Assembly (NCBI RefSeq): GCF_002075885.1
Contig: NZ_MDET01000001.1
Span: 62,001 to 126,000, forward strand
DNA: 64,000 nucleotides
Reading direction: 5' to 3'
Origin: Manganibacter manganicus
GTDB lineage: Bacteria; Pseudomonadota; Alphaproteobacteria; Rhizobiales; Rhizobiaceae
The position numbers and the translations under genes are program-made. Positions 17,617 to 25,057 of this stretch are shown here, piece by piece; position 1 is the first letter of the stretch; each line of letters begins with the position of its first letter. Below the pieces are notes generated by a model. It worked only from the letters and a program-made list of their open reading frames with translations. It had not been told where the DNA came from and searched no databases.

Positions 17617-17884
17617 TTTTCCCAAACCCGCCAACCCCGTTTGCAGCCGATATCGATGCTATTGCGGCCTGTCACGAATGGCATTGATTCTCGGCCAGAT
17701 CGCCGGACGACCTTGCGGAAGGACAGCCGCGAAATCAATGGCAAGGGCGAGGGATTGCCATGGAATAAAGGGGGAGCGGCAAGATTACGCTGCGAAATGC
17801 AACGTGACGAAACGGATTTCGCGGGCATGCATTATCCTTGCGAGCGGCGCCTGAGGGAGGTGCCGGTTTACAAGGAGAGATGCG

Positions 17885-18097
17885 ATGAAGAAGCTTATTT
17901 TAGCGTCGGTTTCGGCTTTGGCCCTGTTTGGCGTTGCGGCTTGCAGCGACAGCGGCACGGATAATACGACGACGGAAAGCACGAATCCGCCCGCCACCGA
18001 ACAGCCAGCGGCCCCGCCGGCCAACGACACCATGCAGCCGGATACCGGCACCGGTACTGACGGCGGCACGATGCAACCGGCTGCGCCCGCGCAGTAA
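17885..18097 (+). CDS. small low-complexity lipoprotein
   Basis: A 70-residue protein: lipoprotein signal ending GVAAC (Cys20), then a tail rich in T, P, A, D and G with no recognisable fold. AAGGAGAG precedes the ATG, and a terminator follows 18 bases after the stop. Such tails are seen in many rhizobial surface lipoproteins of unknown role. Confidence 0.75.
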   Translation: MKKLILASVSALALFGVAACSDSGTDNTTTESTNPPATEQPAAPPANDTMQPDTGTGTDGGTMQPAAPAQ

Positions 18098-18115
18098 ACT
18101 GGTTTTAACGAGGAA

Positions 18116-18142
18116 GGCCCGCCGTCATGGCGGGCCTTTTGC
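18116..18142 (+). terminator. rho-independent terminator
   Basis: GGCCCGCC (18116-18123), loop GTCAT, GGCGGGCC (18129-18136), then TTTTGCT. It ends the small lipoprotein gene. The stop of the convergent gene lies immediately beside it. Confidence 0.88.
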
Positions 18143-18144
18143 TA

Positions 18145-18528
18145 TCAAGGGAAACGTTGGCTCGATTTGCCGAAGCCGACAATCTCGCCAGAAGCGTCCA
18201 GTGCTTTCACGGAAATTTCGTATCTGTGGGGGCCGGCCGGCGGACAAGGGCCTTTATAAACCTTGAGAGCGCCAGATGGGATAACGTTGCCGCTCGCAAT
18301 AATTGTCCCGCCGCCGTGATTATAATCGGGCTTGTCCAGATCTGTCATATGGACGGCATATTTCGCTGTTCCCGTCGGAACACCGGTTAAGGTGATCTGG
18401 GGATTGACCGGCGAGCACCGACTGCTTGGTGAAAACTGAAAATTGACGCCCAAATGCGCCGCACTTTGAGGGACTGACTGGCACCCGCTCAGTCCGGCGA
18501 CCACGATCGCTATCGCAAATTTCTTCAT
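18145..18528 (-). CDS. PEBP-like (YbhB/YbcL) lipoprotein
   Basis: A 127-residue lipoprotein (lipobox LSGC, Cys16). The segments AVHMTDLDKPDYNHGGGTI and GPCPPAGPHRYEISVKALD match phosphatidylethanolamine-binding/Raf-kinase-inhibitor-like proteins, whose shallow pocket binds phosphate-containing ligands. It is shorter than the usual 150-180 residues: the C-terminal part after the strand ending VKALD is reduced to about 15 residues. It may be a minimal form or a truncated one. GGAGGG lies upstream of the ATG. Confidence 0.7.
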   Translation of the reverse strand: MKKFAIAIVVAGLSGCQSVPQSAAHLGVNFQFSPSSRCSPVNPQITLTGVPTGTAKYAVHMTDLDKPDYNHGGGTIIASGNVIPSGALKVYKGPCPPAGPHRYEISVKALDASGEIVGFGKSSQRFP

Positions 18529-18726
18529 TCAAGAAAGCCCTCCACTATTGACGGCCGGAAATCTAGCTGCGTCAATCCGTGATGCCTATTGGCAATTTGT
18601 TGCCGGACCCGAAAATCGACGTCCTTGATAATTCTGTCGCGAAGAATTCGCGTGAACCAACATGAAGGCCTCTCGCCATCCTTCTTTGACTTGATAGCAA
18701 GGGGGCGTTCGCTTTAAGAAGCGCCC

Positions 18727-19446
18727 ATGTCCATCTGGGATCGTCTCGGCGACTTCATCGCTCGTATATCGGCCTCCACTGCGTCCGGCATCGCCGATTT
18801 CGTGGAGGCGGTGCGCACGGTCTTTTCCGGGGACGCGGATTTGCGGCGCCGGGTGGCCTTCTCTATTGCCATGATCGCGCTTTCAGCCAAGATGGCCAAG
18901 GCCGACGGCGTCGTCACCCAGGATGAGATTCGCGCCTTCCGCGCGATCTTCGAGGTGCCGCCCGAGGAGGTGGGGCATGTCGCCCGGCTCTACGATCTCG
19001 CCAAGCGCGACGTGGCCGGCTACGAAATTTACGCCGAGAAACTGGCGCAGCTTTGCGGCTCCGGGCAGCCCAATTGCATGATGCTGGAAGATGTTCTCGA
19101 CGGACTGTTTCACATCGCCACCGCCGATGGCGTGCTGCACGAGCGCGAAGGGCAGTTCCTGCACCGGGTTTCGGGAATTTTCGGCATTGACGAAGAACAT
19201 TACCAGACCATTCTTGCCCGGCACGTCCATCTCGGCGAGGCCGATCCCTATACAGTGCTGGGTATCGAGCGCGGGCGCCCGCTGGAAGAGGTCAAGAAGC
19301 GTTACCATAAGCTGGTTGCGGACAATCATCCCGACAGATTGATCGCGCGCGGGCTGCCGAAGGAATTCATCAAGATCGCCACCGCACGGTTGGCCGCGAT
19401 CAATGCCGCTTATGAGACGATCGAACGGCGGCTGAAAGCGGCATGA
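18727..19446 (+). CDS. TerB-DnaJ (DjlA-like) co-chaperone
   Basis: A 239-residue protein with an N-terminal TerB-like helical domain (about residues 35-160, KMAKADGVVTQDEI and ATADGVLHEREGQF) and a C-terminal J domain (about 174-239) carrying the HPD motif in NHPDRL. It should stimulate a DnaK-type ATPase. Unlike DjlA of E. coli, no clear N-terminal transmembrane helix is present. Its stop overlaps the next gene's start by ATGA, coupling it to a cell wall amidase. Confidence 0.85.
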   Translation: MSIWDRLGDFIARISASTASGIADFVEAVRTVFSGDADLRRRVAFSIAMIALSAKMAKADGVVTQDEIRAFRAIFEVPPEEVGHVARLYDLAKRDVAGYEIYAEKLAQLCGSGQPNCMMLEDVLDGLFHIATADGVLHEREGQFLHRVSGIFGIDEEHYQTILARHVHLGEADPYTVLGIERGRPLEEVKKRYHKLVADNHPDRLIARGLPKEFIKIATARLAAINAAYETIERRLKAA

Positions 19447-20207
19447 CCGGCTTTCGGCCAGACCATGCCGGAGCCGATGTGCGTGTCTCGCCGAATTTCG
19501 GGCCGCGCCTTGGCGTCGCCCGGCCGGACATGATCGTCCTGCATTATACCGGCATGCCGACCGGCGCTGCCGCCGAGGCCTGGCTGTGCGATTCGGCGAG
19601 CGAGGTGTCATCGCATTACCTGGTCCATAAGGATGGGCGCATCGTTCAGATGGTGCGCGAGAGTGACCGGGCGTGGCATGCCGGCAAGAGTTCATGGGCC
19701 GGAGTCACCGATATCAATTCCCGCTCTGTGGGGGTCGAAATCGTCAATCCTGGACACGCGCTCGGCTATCGCACATTTCCACGCCGACAGATCGAGGCGG
19801 TGATCGGCCTTTGTACCGGTATCGTGCAACGTCACGGCATTGCGGGCGAACGGGTCCTCGCCCATTCCGATGTGGCACCTGGTCGCAAGATCGACCCCGG
19901 CGAGAAGTTTCCGTGGAAGGCGCTTGCCACCGCCGGTATCGGACACTGGGTGCCCGCAGCGCCGATCCGGCGCGGGCCGAGCCTTTGTCTTGGCGATCAA
20001 GGCTGCGCGGTCGAGGAACTGCAATCCATGCTCGCGCTTTATGGCTATGGCGTTGAGATCACCGGGCAATTCGACGACCAGACCCGCATCGCGGTCGAGG
20101 CTTTTCAGCGCCATTTCCGGCCGCGCCGGGTGGACGGCATTGCGGACGGTTCGACGCTGCGCACATTGCGCACCGCGTTGGATGGGGTTGCCGCGCAACT
20201 CGGCTGA
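19443..20207 (+). CDS. N-acetylmuramoyl-L-alanine amidase (Amidase_2) with peptidoglycan-binding domain
   Basis: A 254-residue zinc amidase of the AmpD/AmiD type. Zinc ligands are His34 (IVLHYTG), His141 (LAHSDVAPGRK) and Asp151 (IDPGEKF); Glu99 (VGVEIVNPG) is the likely general base. A PG_binding_1 domain follows (about 180-250). The enzyme cuts the MurNAc-L-Ala bond. No signal peptide is seen, so it may act in the cytoplasm on recycled anhydro-muropeptides like AmpD, although the wall-binding domain argues for a periplasmic site. It is translationally coupled to the TerB-DnaJ gene. Confidence 0.88.
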   Translation: MTGFRPDHAGADVRVSPNFGPRLGVARPDMIVLHYTGMPTGAAAEAWLCDSASEVSSHYLVHKDGRIVQMVRESDRAWHAGKSSWAGVTDINSRSVGVEIVNPGHALGYRTFPRRQIEAVIGLCTGIVQRHGIAGERVLAHSDVAPGRKIDPGEKFPWKALATAGIGHWVPAAPIRRGPSLCLGDQGCAVEELQSMLALYGYGVEITGQFDDQTRIAVEAFQRHFRPRRVDGIADGSTLRTLRTALDGVAAQLG

Positions 20208-20383
20208 CCCAGACCGCGGTTACAAGTCGTCACGCAAAGTGATTCGCCTTGCCCTTATTGGGGCCGGTTCCACGTCCAAAGGCAGAGACACGCCGATGAC
20301 GCGTTGCTAATTTAGCTACTGCTCATTCAATGTGGATTGTCGCGCCGTCCCCTCCCGTAGCGCGATCAGACAAACAGGACTCC

Positions 20384-21148
20384 ATGCACAGACTGACCAT
20401 TTTAGCGGCAGCGCTTGCTGCCGGCATGATGACTTTTGCCGCAAATGGCGAAGCCGTCGCAAAAAGTCCACGTGATCGTGAGAGCGTTGCCGTGGTGAAA
20501 AAGCCGGTTACAGCCAAGGCCAAGCAGAAGAATGCGAAGGCAGAGGCGCCGTGCCCCTATCTGTTCGGCTGCAAGAAGTCGGAAGACAAGAAGGCGCAAG
20601 CCCCCGCCCCAAAAAGCGACAAAGCCAAGCCGGCCGGGAAAAGCGCCAAGGCCAAGGTCCGCAAAGGTAAGGCCCGGCATAAATCGGCGCGTGTCCAGGT
20701 GGATAATTTCACCACCGCGTCGATCGGCAAGGAAAAGGACAAGGCCGCTTCGACCAATGGAAGCAAGCCCTATTCGGCGATCATCGCCCGCTATGCCTCG
20801 GCCTACGGCGTGCCGGTTTCACTGGCCCGCGCCGTCATTCATGTCGAGAGCAATTATCGTCCAAACATTACCGGCAGCGCCGGCGAGGTCGGTCTGATGC
20901 AGATCAAGCCGGCGACGGCGCGCATGCTCGGCTATAATGGCTCGGTCAAAGGCCTCTATGATCCCGAAACCAATATCAAATACGGTATGAAATACCTGGC
21001 CATGGCGCAGGAACTCGGCAATGGCACAACCTGCGGCACCATATTGAAATACAATGCCGGCCATGCCGCAACGCGCATGAACCCCGTATCCTCGGCCTAT
21101 TGCCGCAAGGTCAAGGTGCGGTTGGCCGCACTTGGTTCGTCTGCGTGA
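20384..21148 (+). CDS. secreted SLT-domain lytic transglycosylase
   Basis: A 254-residue protein. Signal peptide about residues 1-26, then a lysine- and alanine-rich low-complexity linker (about 35-105) that would be strongly basic, then a soluble lytic transglycosylase domain (about 130-254). The catalytic glutamate is Glu155 (AVIHVESNYRP), followed by GEVGLMQIKPATA and ILKYNAG. It cleaves peptidoglycan glycan strands. The basic linker may bind the anionic wall or outer membrane. The ATG at 20384 is chosen for the signal peptide; a longer frame from 20330 has none. Confidence 0.85.
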   Translation: MHRLTILAAALAAGMMTFAANGEAVAKSPRDRESVAVVKKPVTAKAKQKNAKAEAPCPYLFGCKKSEDKKAQAPAPKSDKAKPAGKSAKAKVRKGKARHKSARVQVDNFTTASIGKEKDKAASTNGSKPYSAIIARYASAYGVPVSLARAVIHVESNYRPNITGSAGEVGLMQIKPATARMLGYNGSVKGLYDPETNIKYGMKYLAMAQELGNGTTCGTILKYNAGHAATRMNPVSSAYCRKVKVRLAALGSSA

Positions 21149-21159
21149 GTGAAGCGGGC

Positions 21160-21190
21160 TTGCGTTTTGGTGCGCCAGCCCGTTTATACG
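21160..21190 (+). promoter_or_regulatory. possible sigma-70-type promoter of rnpB
   Basis: TTGCGT (21160-21165) and TTATAC (21184-21189) are separated by 18 bases, with the first base of the RNase P RNA stem (21195) six bases on. It is a weak match to consensus but is well placed. Confidence 0.35.
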
Positions 21191-21194
21191 CCCT

Positions 21195-21591
21195 GCCAGT
21201 CGGCCGGGCGGCCGCACCCGCAATCGCCGAAAGGTGGTGGGTGAGGAAAGTCCGGGCTCCATGGAAATGCGGTGCCGGCTAACGGCCGGCGGGGGCGACC
21301 CCAGGGAAAGTGCCACAGAAAGCAGACCGCCGCGCTTATTGCGCGGTAAGGGTGAAAGGGTGGGGTAAGAGCCCACCGCGCGCCTGGCAACAGGAGCGGC
21401 ACGGCAAACCCCACCGGGAGCAAGACCGAATAGGGATGGCTTGGAGGGCAACCTTCAGGGGCTGTTTCCGGCTCGCCATCCGGGTAGGTTGCGTGAGATG
21501 CGTGGCAACACGCATCCAAGATGAATGGCCGCCACGTTCCCGTTTCGCAAGAGGCGGGGCCATACAAAACCCGGCTTACAGGCCGACTGGC
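21195..21591 (+). ncRNA. rnpB: RNase P RNA (M1 RNA), bacterial type A
   Basis: The catalytic RNA of RNase P, which removes the 5' leader of tRNA precursors. The conserved 5' block GAGGAAAGTCCGGGCTCCA, the CAGGGAAAGTGCCACAGAAA block, GGTAAGAGCCCACCGCG, GAGCAAGACCGAATAGG and the 3' block CCCGGCTTACAGGCC are all present in order. The terminal P1 stem pairs GCCAGTCGG at 21195 with CCGACTGGC ending at 21591, which fixes the ends. A short T-rich stretch follows. The length of about 397 bases fits alphaproteobacteria. Confidence 0.97.
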
Positions 21592-21668
21592 ACTTTTGCT
21601 TTTCTTCCCGATCGGTCAGGAAGGAACGGCGGCAAACAGATTCAAAGTTGGTTGCCACGAAATCGTGG

Positions 21669-22778
21669 TCAAAGCCGGTCGAGCGACGCTTTGATCGCAG
21701 CCCATAATTCCTCGGCTGGTTCGCAGCCGACCGCCAACCGCACGAAGCCCGGCGGCACGACATCGCCGCGCCGGGTGCGGCGCTCCGCCGAGGTGTGAAC
21801 GCCGCCGAAGGACGTGGCTGCCTCAATCAGCGCGCAGCCATTGATGAAATCCTCTGCCTTTTCTTCCGAATCCAGCACCAGGCTGATGAGGAAGCCGAAG
21901 CGCTCCATCTGGGCGCGGGCGAGATTGTGCGAGGGGTCGTCGGCAAGGCCGGGAAAGCGAACGGCGCTGATGGCCGGATGCTCACGCAGGCGAGGCGCGA
22001 TGAATTCGGCATTGGCGCACATGCGCTCGAAGCGCAGTTCCAGCGTCTCCAGCCCGCGATGTACCATCCATGCGTCGAAGGGGCTGGGAATGCTGCCGGT
22101 GGTCTTGCGCCAGTCCTGGACGGCGGTGACGATTTCGGGGTTGCGGCTGGCGACATGGCCGAACAGCACGTCTGAATGGCCGTTCGGCGCCTTGGTGTCG
22201 GCAGCCACCACGATATCGGCGCCAAGTTCAAGCGGGCGTTGGCCGAAAGGCGTCATGGTGGTGTTGTCCACGACGAGCAGGGCGCCGGCTTGGTGCGCGG
22301 TGTTGGCGACAGCGGCGATGTCGCAAATGTCGAGGCCCGGATTGGACGGCGTCTCCACGAAGGCCAGTTTATAGCCATCGAACCCGCCGTCGAGGAAGGA
22401 GGCAGTGGGGCGGACGTCCATCGTCACGCCGAAGCCTTTCAGGTAGCGCTCGCCGATGCCGCGCGTGGTCGGGTAACCGTCAGCCGCGACAAGGATGCGG
22501 TCGCCGGCTTTCAATAAGCCGAAGAATACTGCCGAGATTGCGGCCATGCCGGAAGGAAAGGCCACGCACGGCGCGTCCTCAAGATGCGCCAGCATGTGCT
22601 CCAGTTCGCTCCATGTCGGATTGGAGAAGCGGCCATATTGGTTATAGCCGGTCGCATCGCCAGGCGCATGAAAGACCGAGGCCATGACCAGAGGCAGCGG
22701 GATCGGGTCGCCCTTGGCCAGTTTGGGCTTGCGCAGATGGGCTAGAGTTGCGGCGCGCGCGTTTGCAGTGTCTGTCAT
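21669..22778 (-). CDS. Cys/Met metabolism PLP-dependent enzyme (cystathionine gamma-lyase-like)
   Basis: A 369-residue fold type I PLP enzyme. The cofactor lysine is Lys196 in AADTKAPNGHSD; SGMAAISAV (about 76-84) binds the PLP phosphate; VETPSNPGLD and VVDNTTMTP are family hallmarks. These enzymes act on cystathionine, homocysteine, methionine or O-acylhomoserine. The lysine motif here (TKAPNGHSD) departs from the common TKYxxGHSD, where the tyrosine is conserved, so the exact substrate is uncertain. The gene is convergent with rnpB. The ATG at 22778 was chosen because the family start aligns there. Confidence 0.85.
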   Translation of the reverse strand: MTDTANARAATLAHLRKPKLAKGDPIPLPLVMASVFHAPGDATGYNQYGRFSNPTWSELEHMLAHLEDAPCVAFPSGMAAISAVFFGLLKAGDRILVAADGYPTTRGIGERYLKGFGVTMDVRPTASFLDGGFDGYKLAFVETPSNPGLDICDIAAVANTAHQAGALLVVDNTTMTPFGQRPLELGADIVVAADTKAPNGHSDVLFGHVASRNPEIVTAVQDWRKTTGSIPSPFDAWMVHRGLETLELRFERMCANAEFIAPRLREHPAISAVRFPGLADDPSHNLARAQMERFGFLISLVLDSEEKAEDFINGCALIEAATSFGGVHTSAERRTRRGDVVPPGFVRLAVGCEPAEELWAAIKASLDRL

Positions 22779-23203
22779 GGAGTGAACCTCTTGGCCGGCG
22801 GACGGGACCACGCAAGGTCCGCGTTTGGCTCCGTTTTGCTTAGGCCTGTGCGCCTGACAAGGCAAGCACGCTGCGCGTCGATCCATGCGGCTTAAACACT
22901 TCGTTAGGCTTAATGGAAGATAAAGGCGAGGATGCCGTCACGGTCGCCATGCGCGGTCCGGATGGCAGGCAAACCCAGTTTGTTCCCGTTGACGCCCATG
23001 ATGTCCCATGTTATCCCATTTCGATACTCAAGCCTTTGTTCCGTGTCAGGGTGAAGCGTACGCCGATCGGGCCGCCGCTGCGGTCGCGCGTTGGCTTTCG
23101 CGCAGCTATGCGGGAGGGAAGTTTTCTCGGAATGGATCGTGCCGCAAAGGCAGAGGCGCAGGGATGGAAAGGGGTGCGGCGGCGCAAGCCGTTGTAAAGC
23201 GTC
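22779..23203. other. intergenic region upstream of the dcw cluster
   Basis: 425 bases between the PLP enzyme gene and mraZ. It must hold the promoters of both. The only clear structure is the MraZ operator at 22985-23018. A frame at 22913-23197 crosses the operator and shows no family resemblance, so I do not call it a gene. Confidence 0.7.
22985..23018 (-). promoter_or_regulatory. MraZ operator: four 10-bp-spaced repeats
   Basis: CCC(G/A) units start at 22985, 22995, 23005 and 23015, exactly 10 bp apart. On the reverse strand they read ATGGGA, ATGGGA, ATGGGC and ACGGGA, matching the TGGG-type direct repeats that MraZ binds in E. coli. The array lies 186 bases before the mraZ start, so MraZ should regulate its own operon here. 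The units point away from mraZ. A fifth CCCA at 22974 is out of register by one base. Confidence 0.8.
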
Positions 23204-23662
23204 ATGGACCGTTTTCTGTCGAGTGCCGTGAACAGGATCGATGCCAAGGGCCGGGTTTCGGTTCCGGCGCATTTCCGCTCGGTGGTGCTGAAGCGTGGCT
23301 ATACGGAACTTTACGCCTTGCGCTGCCTGGACGTGGCGGCGCTGGATGTCGGCGGGCTGGACCTTCTCGATCGCTACGAACAGCGCATTGCACAGGAAGA
23401 TCCGTTCTTGCAGACCGCGGACGATATGTCCTTCTACTGCCATGGCGACAGCAGCTTTCTGAAGCTCGATCAGGACGGGCGTATCGGGGTGAGCGATTTC
23501 ATCCGCGAGCATACGGGTATCACCAGCGAGGTGGCTTTTCTCGGGCGCGGCAATTTCTTCCAGATGTGGGAACCGGGCAGGCTTGCCGCCTATCGTGCGC
23601 AAGCGCGCGCCCGGCTGTTGCAGCTTCGGCAGGGGACGAAGCCTGGGGAGTGGCCGGAGTGA
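23204..23662 (+). CDS. mraZ: transcriptional regulator MraZ
   Basis: A 152-residue protein with two SpoVT/AbrB-like swapped-hairpin halves; [15 protein letters not shown] (about 11-25) and [18 protein letters not shown] in the second half are the two DNA-binding repeats. MraZ forms a ring that contacts several 10-bp-spaced operator repeats, like those at 22985-23018, and represses the dcw operon. First gene of the cluster; its TGA overlaps the rsmH ATG by one base. Confidence 0.95.
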   Translation: MDRFLSSAVNRIDAKGRVSVPAHFRSVVLKRGYTELYALRCLDVAALDVGGLDLLDRYEQRIAQEDPFLQTADDMSFYCHGDSSFLKLDQDGRIGVSDFIREHTGITSEVAFLGRGNFFQMWEPGRLAAYRAQARARLLQLRQGTKPGEWPE

Positions 23663-24675
23663 TGGCGGACCACGGCGATGACCTTGACGCCGCTGGCGGA
23701 CCGGCCCGTCACATTCCGGTCCTTCTCACAGAAGTTCTGGGCGCGCTGGCGCCGAAACCGGGCGATCTCCTCATCGACGGAACGTTCGGCGCGGGTGGCT
23801 ACGCGCGGGCGATCCTCGACACCGGCGCTTCGGTGGTTGCCATCGACCGCGACCCCGACGCGATCGAAGCCGGGCGGGTGTTGGAGCGCGAAGCCGATGG
23901 CCGGCTGAGATTGGTTCAGGCGCCGTTCTCGACGCTCGATGCCCATAGCGATGCCGCCGACGGCGTGGTGCTCGATATAGGCGTGTCGTCCATGCAGCTT
24001 GACCAGCCGGATCGCGGCTTTTCCTTTCGTGCCGATGGGCCGCTCGATATGCGCATGGCGCAGGCCGGCATGAGTGCGGCCGACGTGGTGAATCAATTCA
24101 AGGCCGGCGATCTGGCGCGCATTTTCGGTTTTCTTGGCGAAGAACGTCATGCCGGCCGCATCGCGCGCATGATCGAGGCGCGAAGGCAGAAACGTCCTTT
24201 CGAGCGTACGCTCGATCTGGCGGACGCCATCGAGACTCATATCGGGCGCAAGCCCGGTGACAAAATCCATCCTGCCACGCGGGTGTTCCAGGCGCTGCGC
24301 ATCTTCGTCAATGACGAATTGGGCGAACTGGCGAAGGCGTTGCTGGCGGCCGAGCGGGTGTTGAAGCCGGGCGGGCGGCTGGCGGTGGTGACGTTCCATT
24401 CTCTGGAAGACCGCATCGTCAAGCGCTTCATGAGCGACCGCTCGGAGCAGGCGGCGGGCTCGCGCCACATGCCGCAACTGGCGGTGCAGGCGCCGACATT
24501 TCGCAAGCTGGGTGGCGGTGTGACGGCGGGCGAAGTCGAGCTTGCCGCCAATCCGCGTTCGCGCTCGGCGCGCCTGCGGGCTGCGGTGCGCGCCGACGCA
24601 GCGGCGCGCGACGGTGATTTTTCAGTTTTCGGCCTGCCGCGGCTTCCCGGCCCCGGCGCCATGGGTGAGAGGTAA
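23662..24675 (+). CDS. rsmH: 16S rRNA (cytosine1402-N4)-methyltransferase RsmH
   Basis: A 337-residue methyltransferase (formerly MraW). [13 protein letters not shown] at the N-terminus, [14 protein letters not shown] (SAM motif I), [20 protein letters not shown] and [20 protein letters not shown] are diagnostic. It modifies C1402 of 16S rRNA in the P site. The start overlaps the mraZ stop. The C-terminal [12 protein letters not shown] is the typical end of the fold; about 25 extra residues follow. Confidence 0.95.
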   Translation: MADHGDDLDAAGGPARHIPVLLTEVLGALAPKPGDLLIDGTFGAGGYARAILDTGASVVAIDRDPDAIEAGRVLEREADGRLRLVQAPFSTLDAHSDAADGVVLDIGVSSMQLDQPDRGFSFRADGPLDMRMAQAGMSAADVVNQFKAGDLARIFGFLGEERHAGRIARMIEARRQKRPFERTLDLADAIETHIGRKPGDKIHPATRVFQALRIFVNDELGELAKALLAAERVLKPGGRLAVVTFHSLEDRIVKRFMSDRSEQAAGSRHMPQLAVQAPTFRKLGGGVTAGEVELAANPRSRSARLRAAVRADAAARDGDFSVFGLPRLPGPGAMGER

Positions 24676-24679
24676 GCGC

Positions 24680-25057
24680 GTGTTTCGCACCACAGATATT
24701 ATCCTGATCGCCGTAATGGTTTCAGCCGCCGCCATGACCTACAAGATCAAGCGCGATGCCGAGAACCAGATGGAAATGGTGCAGAAGTTGCAGGCACAGA
24801 TCCATACTGAAGAGGATACGATCGATCTTTTGAAGGCCGATTGGAGCCTTCTTACCCAACCCGCCCGCTTGCAGCAACTCACTGAACTTTACCAGGACCA
24901 ACTCGGTCTCGTTCCCGTTGATCCGCATCAGTTCAGCGGGATCGACACGCTTCCCGTCAAGCCCCTGACCATCGAGCAACTGGTCGCCCGTTCGGGCAGG
25001 GTCGCCGGCAATGGCAGCGACACAGATGCGATCGTGACCGGGAGCATCGGTCAATGA
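24680..25057 (+). CDS. ftsL: cell division protein FtsL
   Basis: A 125-residue bitopic membrane protein, placed by position between rsmH and ftsI. It has a short N-terminus, one transmembrane helix (about residues 6-22, IILIAVMVSAAAMTY) and a coiled-coil-like periplasmic stretch (about 25-70) of the FtsL/FtsB type, with DLLKADWSLLTQPARLQ. It joins FtsB and FtsQ in the divisome core that activates FtsWI. It starts with GTG at 24680, five bases after the rsmH stop, with GAGAGG upstream, and overlaps ftsI by ATGA. Confidence 0.85.
   Translation: MFRTTDIILIAVMVSAAAMTYKIKRDAENQMEMVQKLQAQIHTEEDTIDLLKADWSLLTQPARLQQLTELYQDQLGLVPVDPHQFSGIDTLPVKPLTIEQLVARSGRVAGNGSDTDAIVTGSIGQ

Noticed and set aside
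18700-18726. Hairpin GGGCG...CGCCC just before the TerB-DnaJ start
   Set aside because: Only five base pairs are secure and there is no sign of a known regulatory RNA.
22892-22907. CtrA-like box (TTAA followed by TTAG) before mraZ
   Set aside because: The spacing is eight bases instead of seven and the second half-site differs from TTAA.
22913-23197. 94-residue open frame upstream of mraZ
   Set aside because: It covers the MraZ operator, shows no family resemblance and has no good ribosome binding site.
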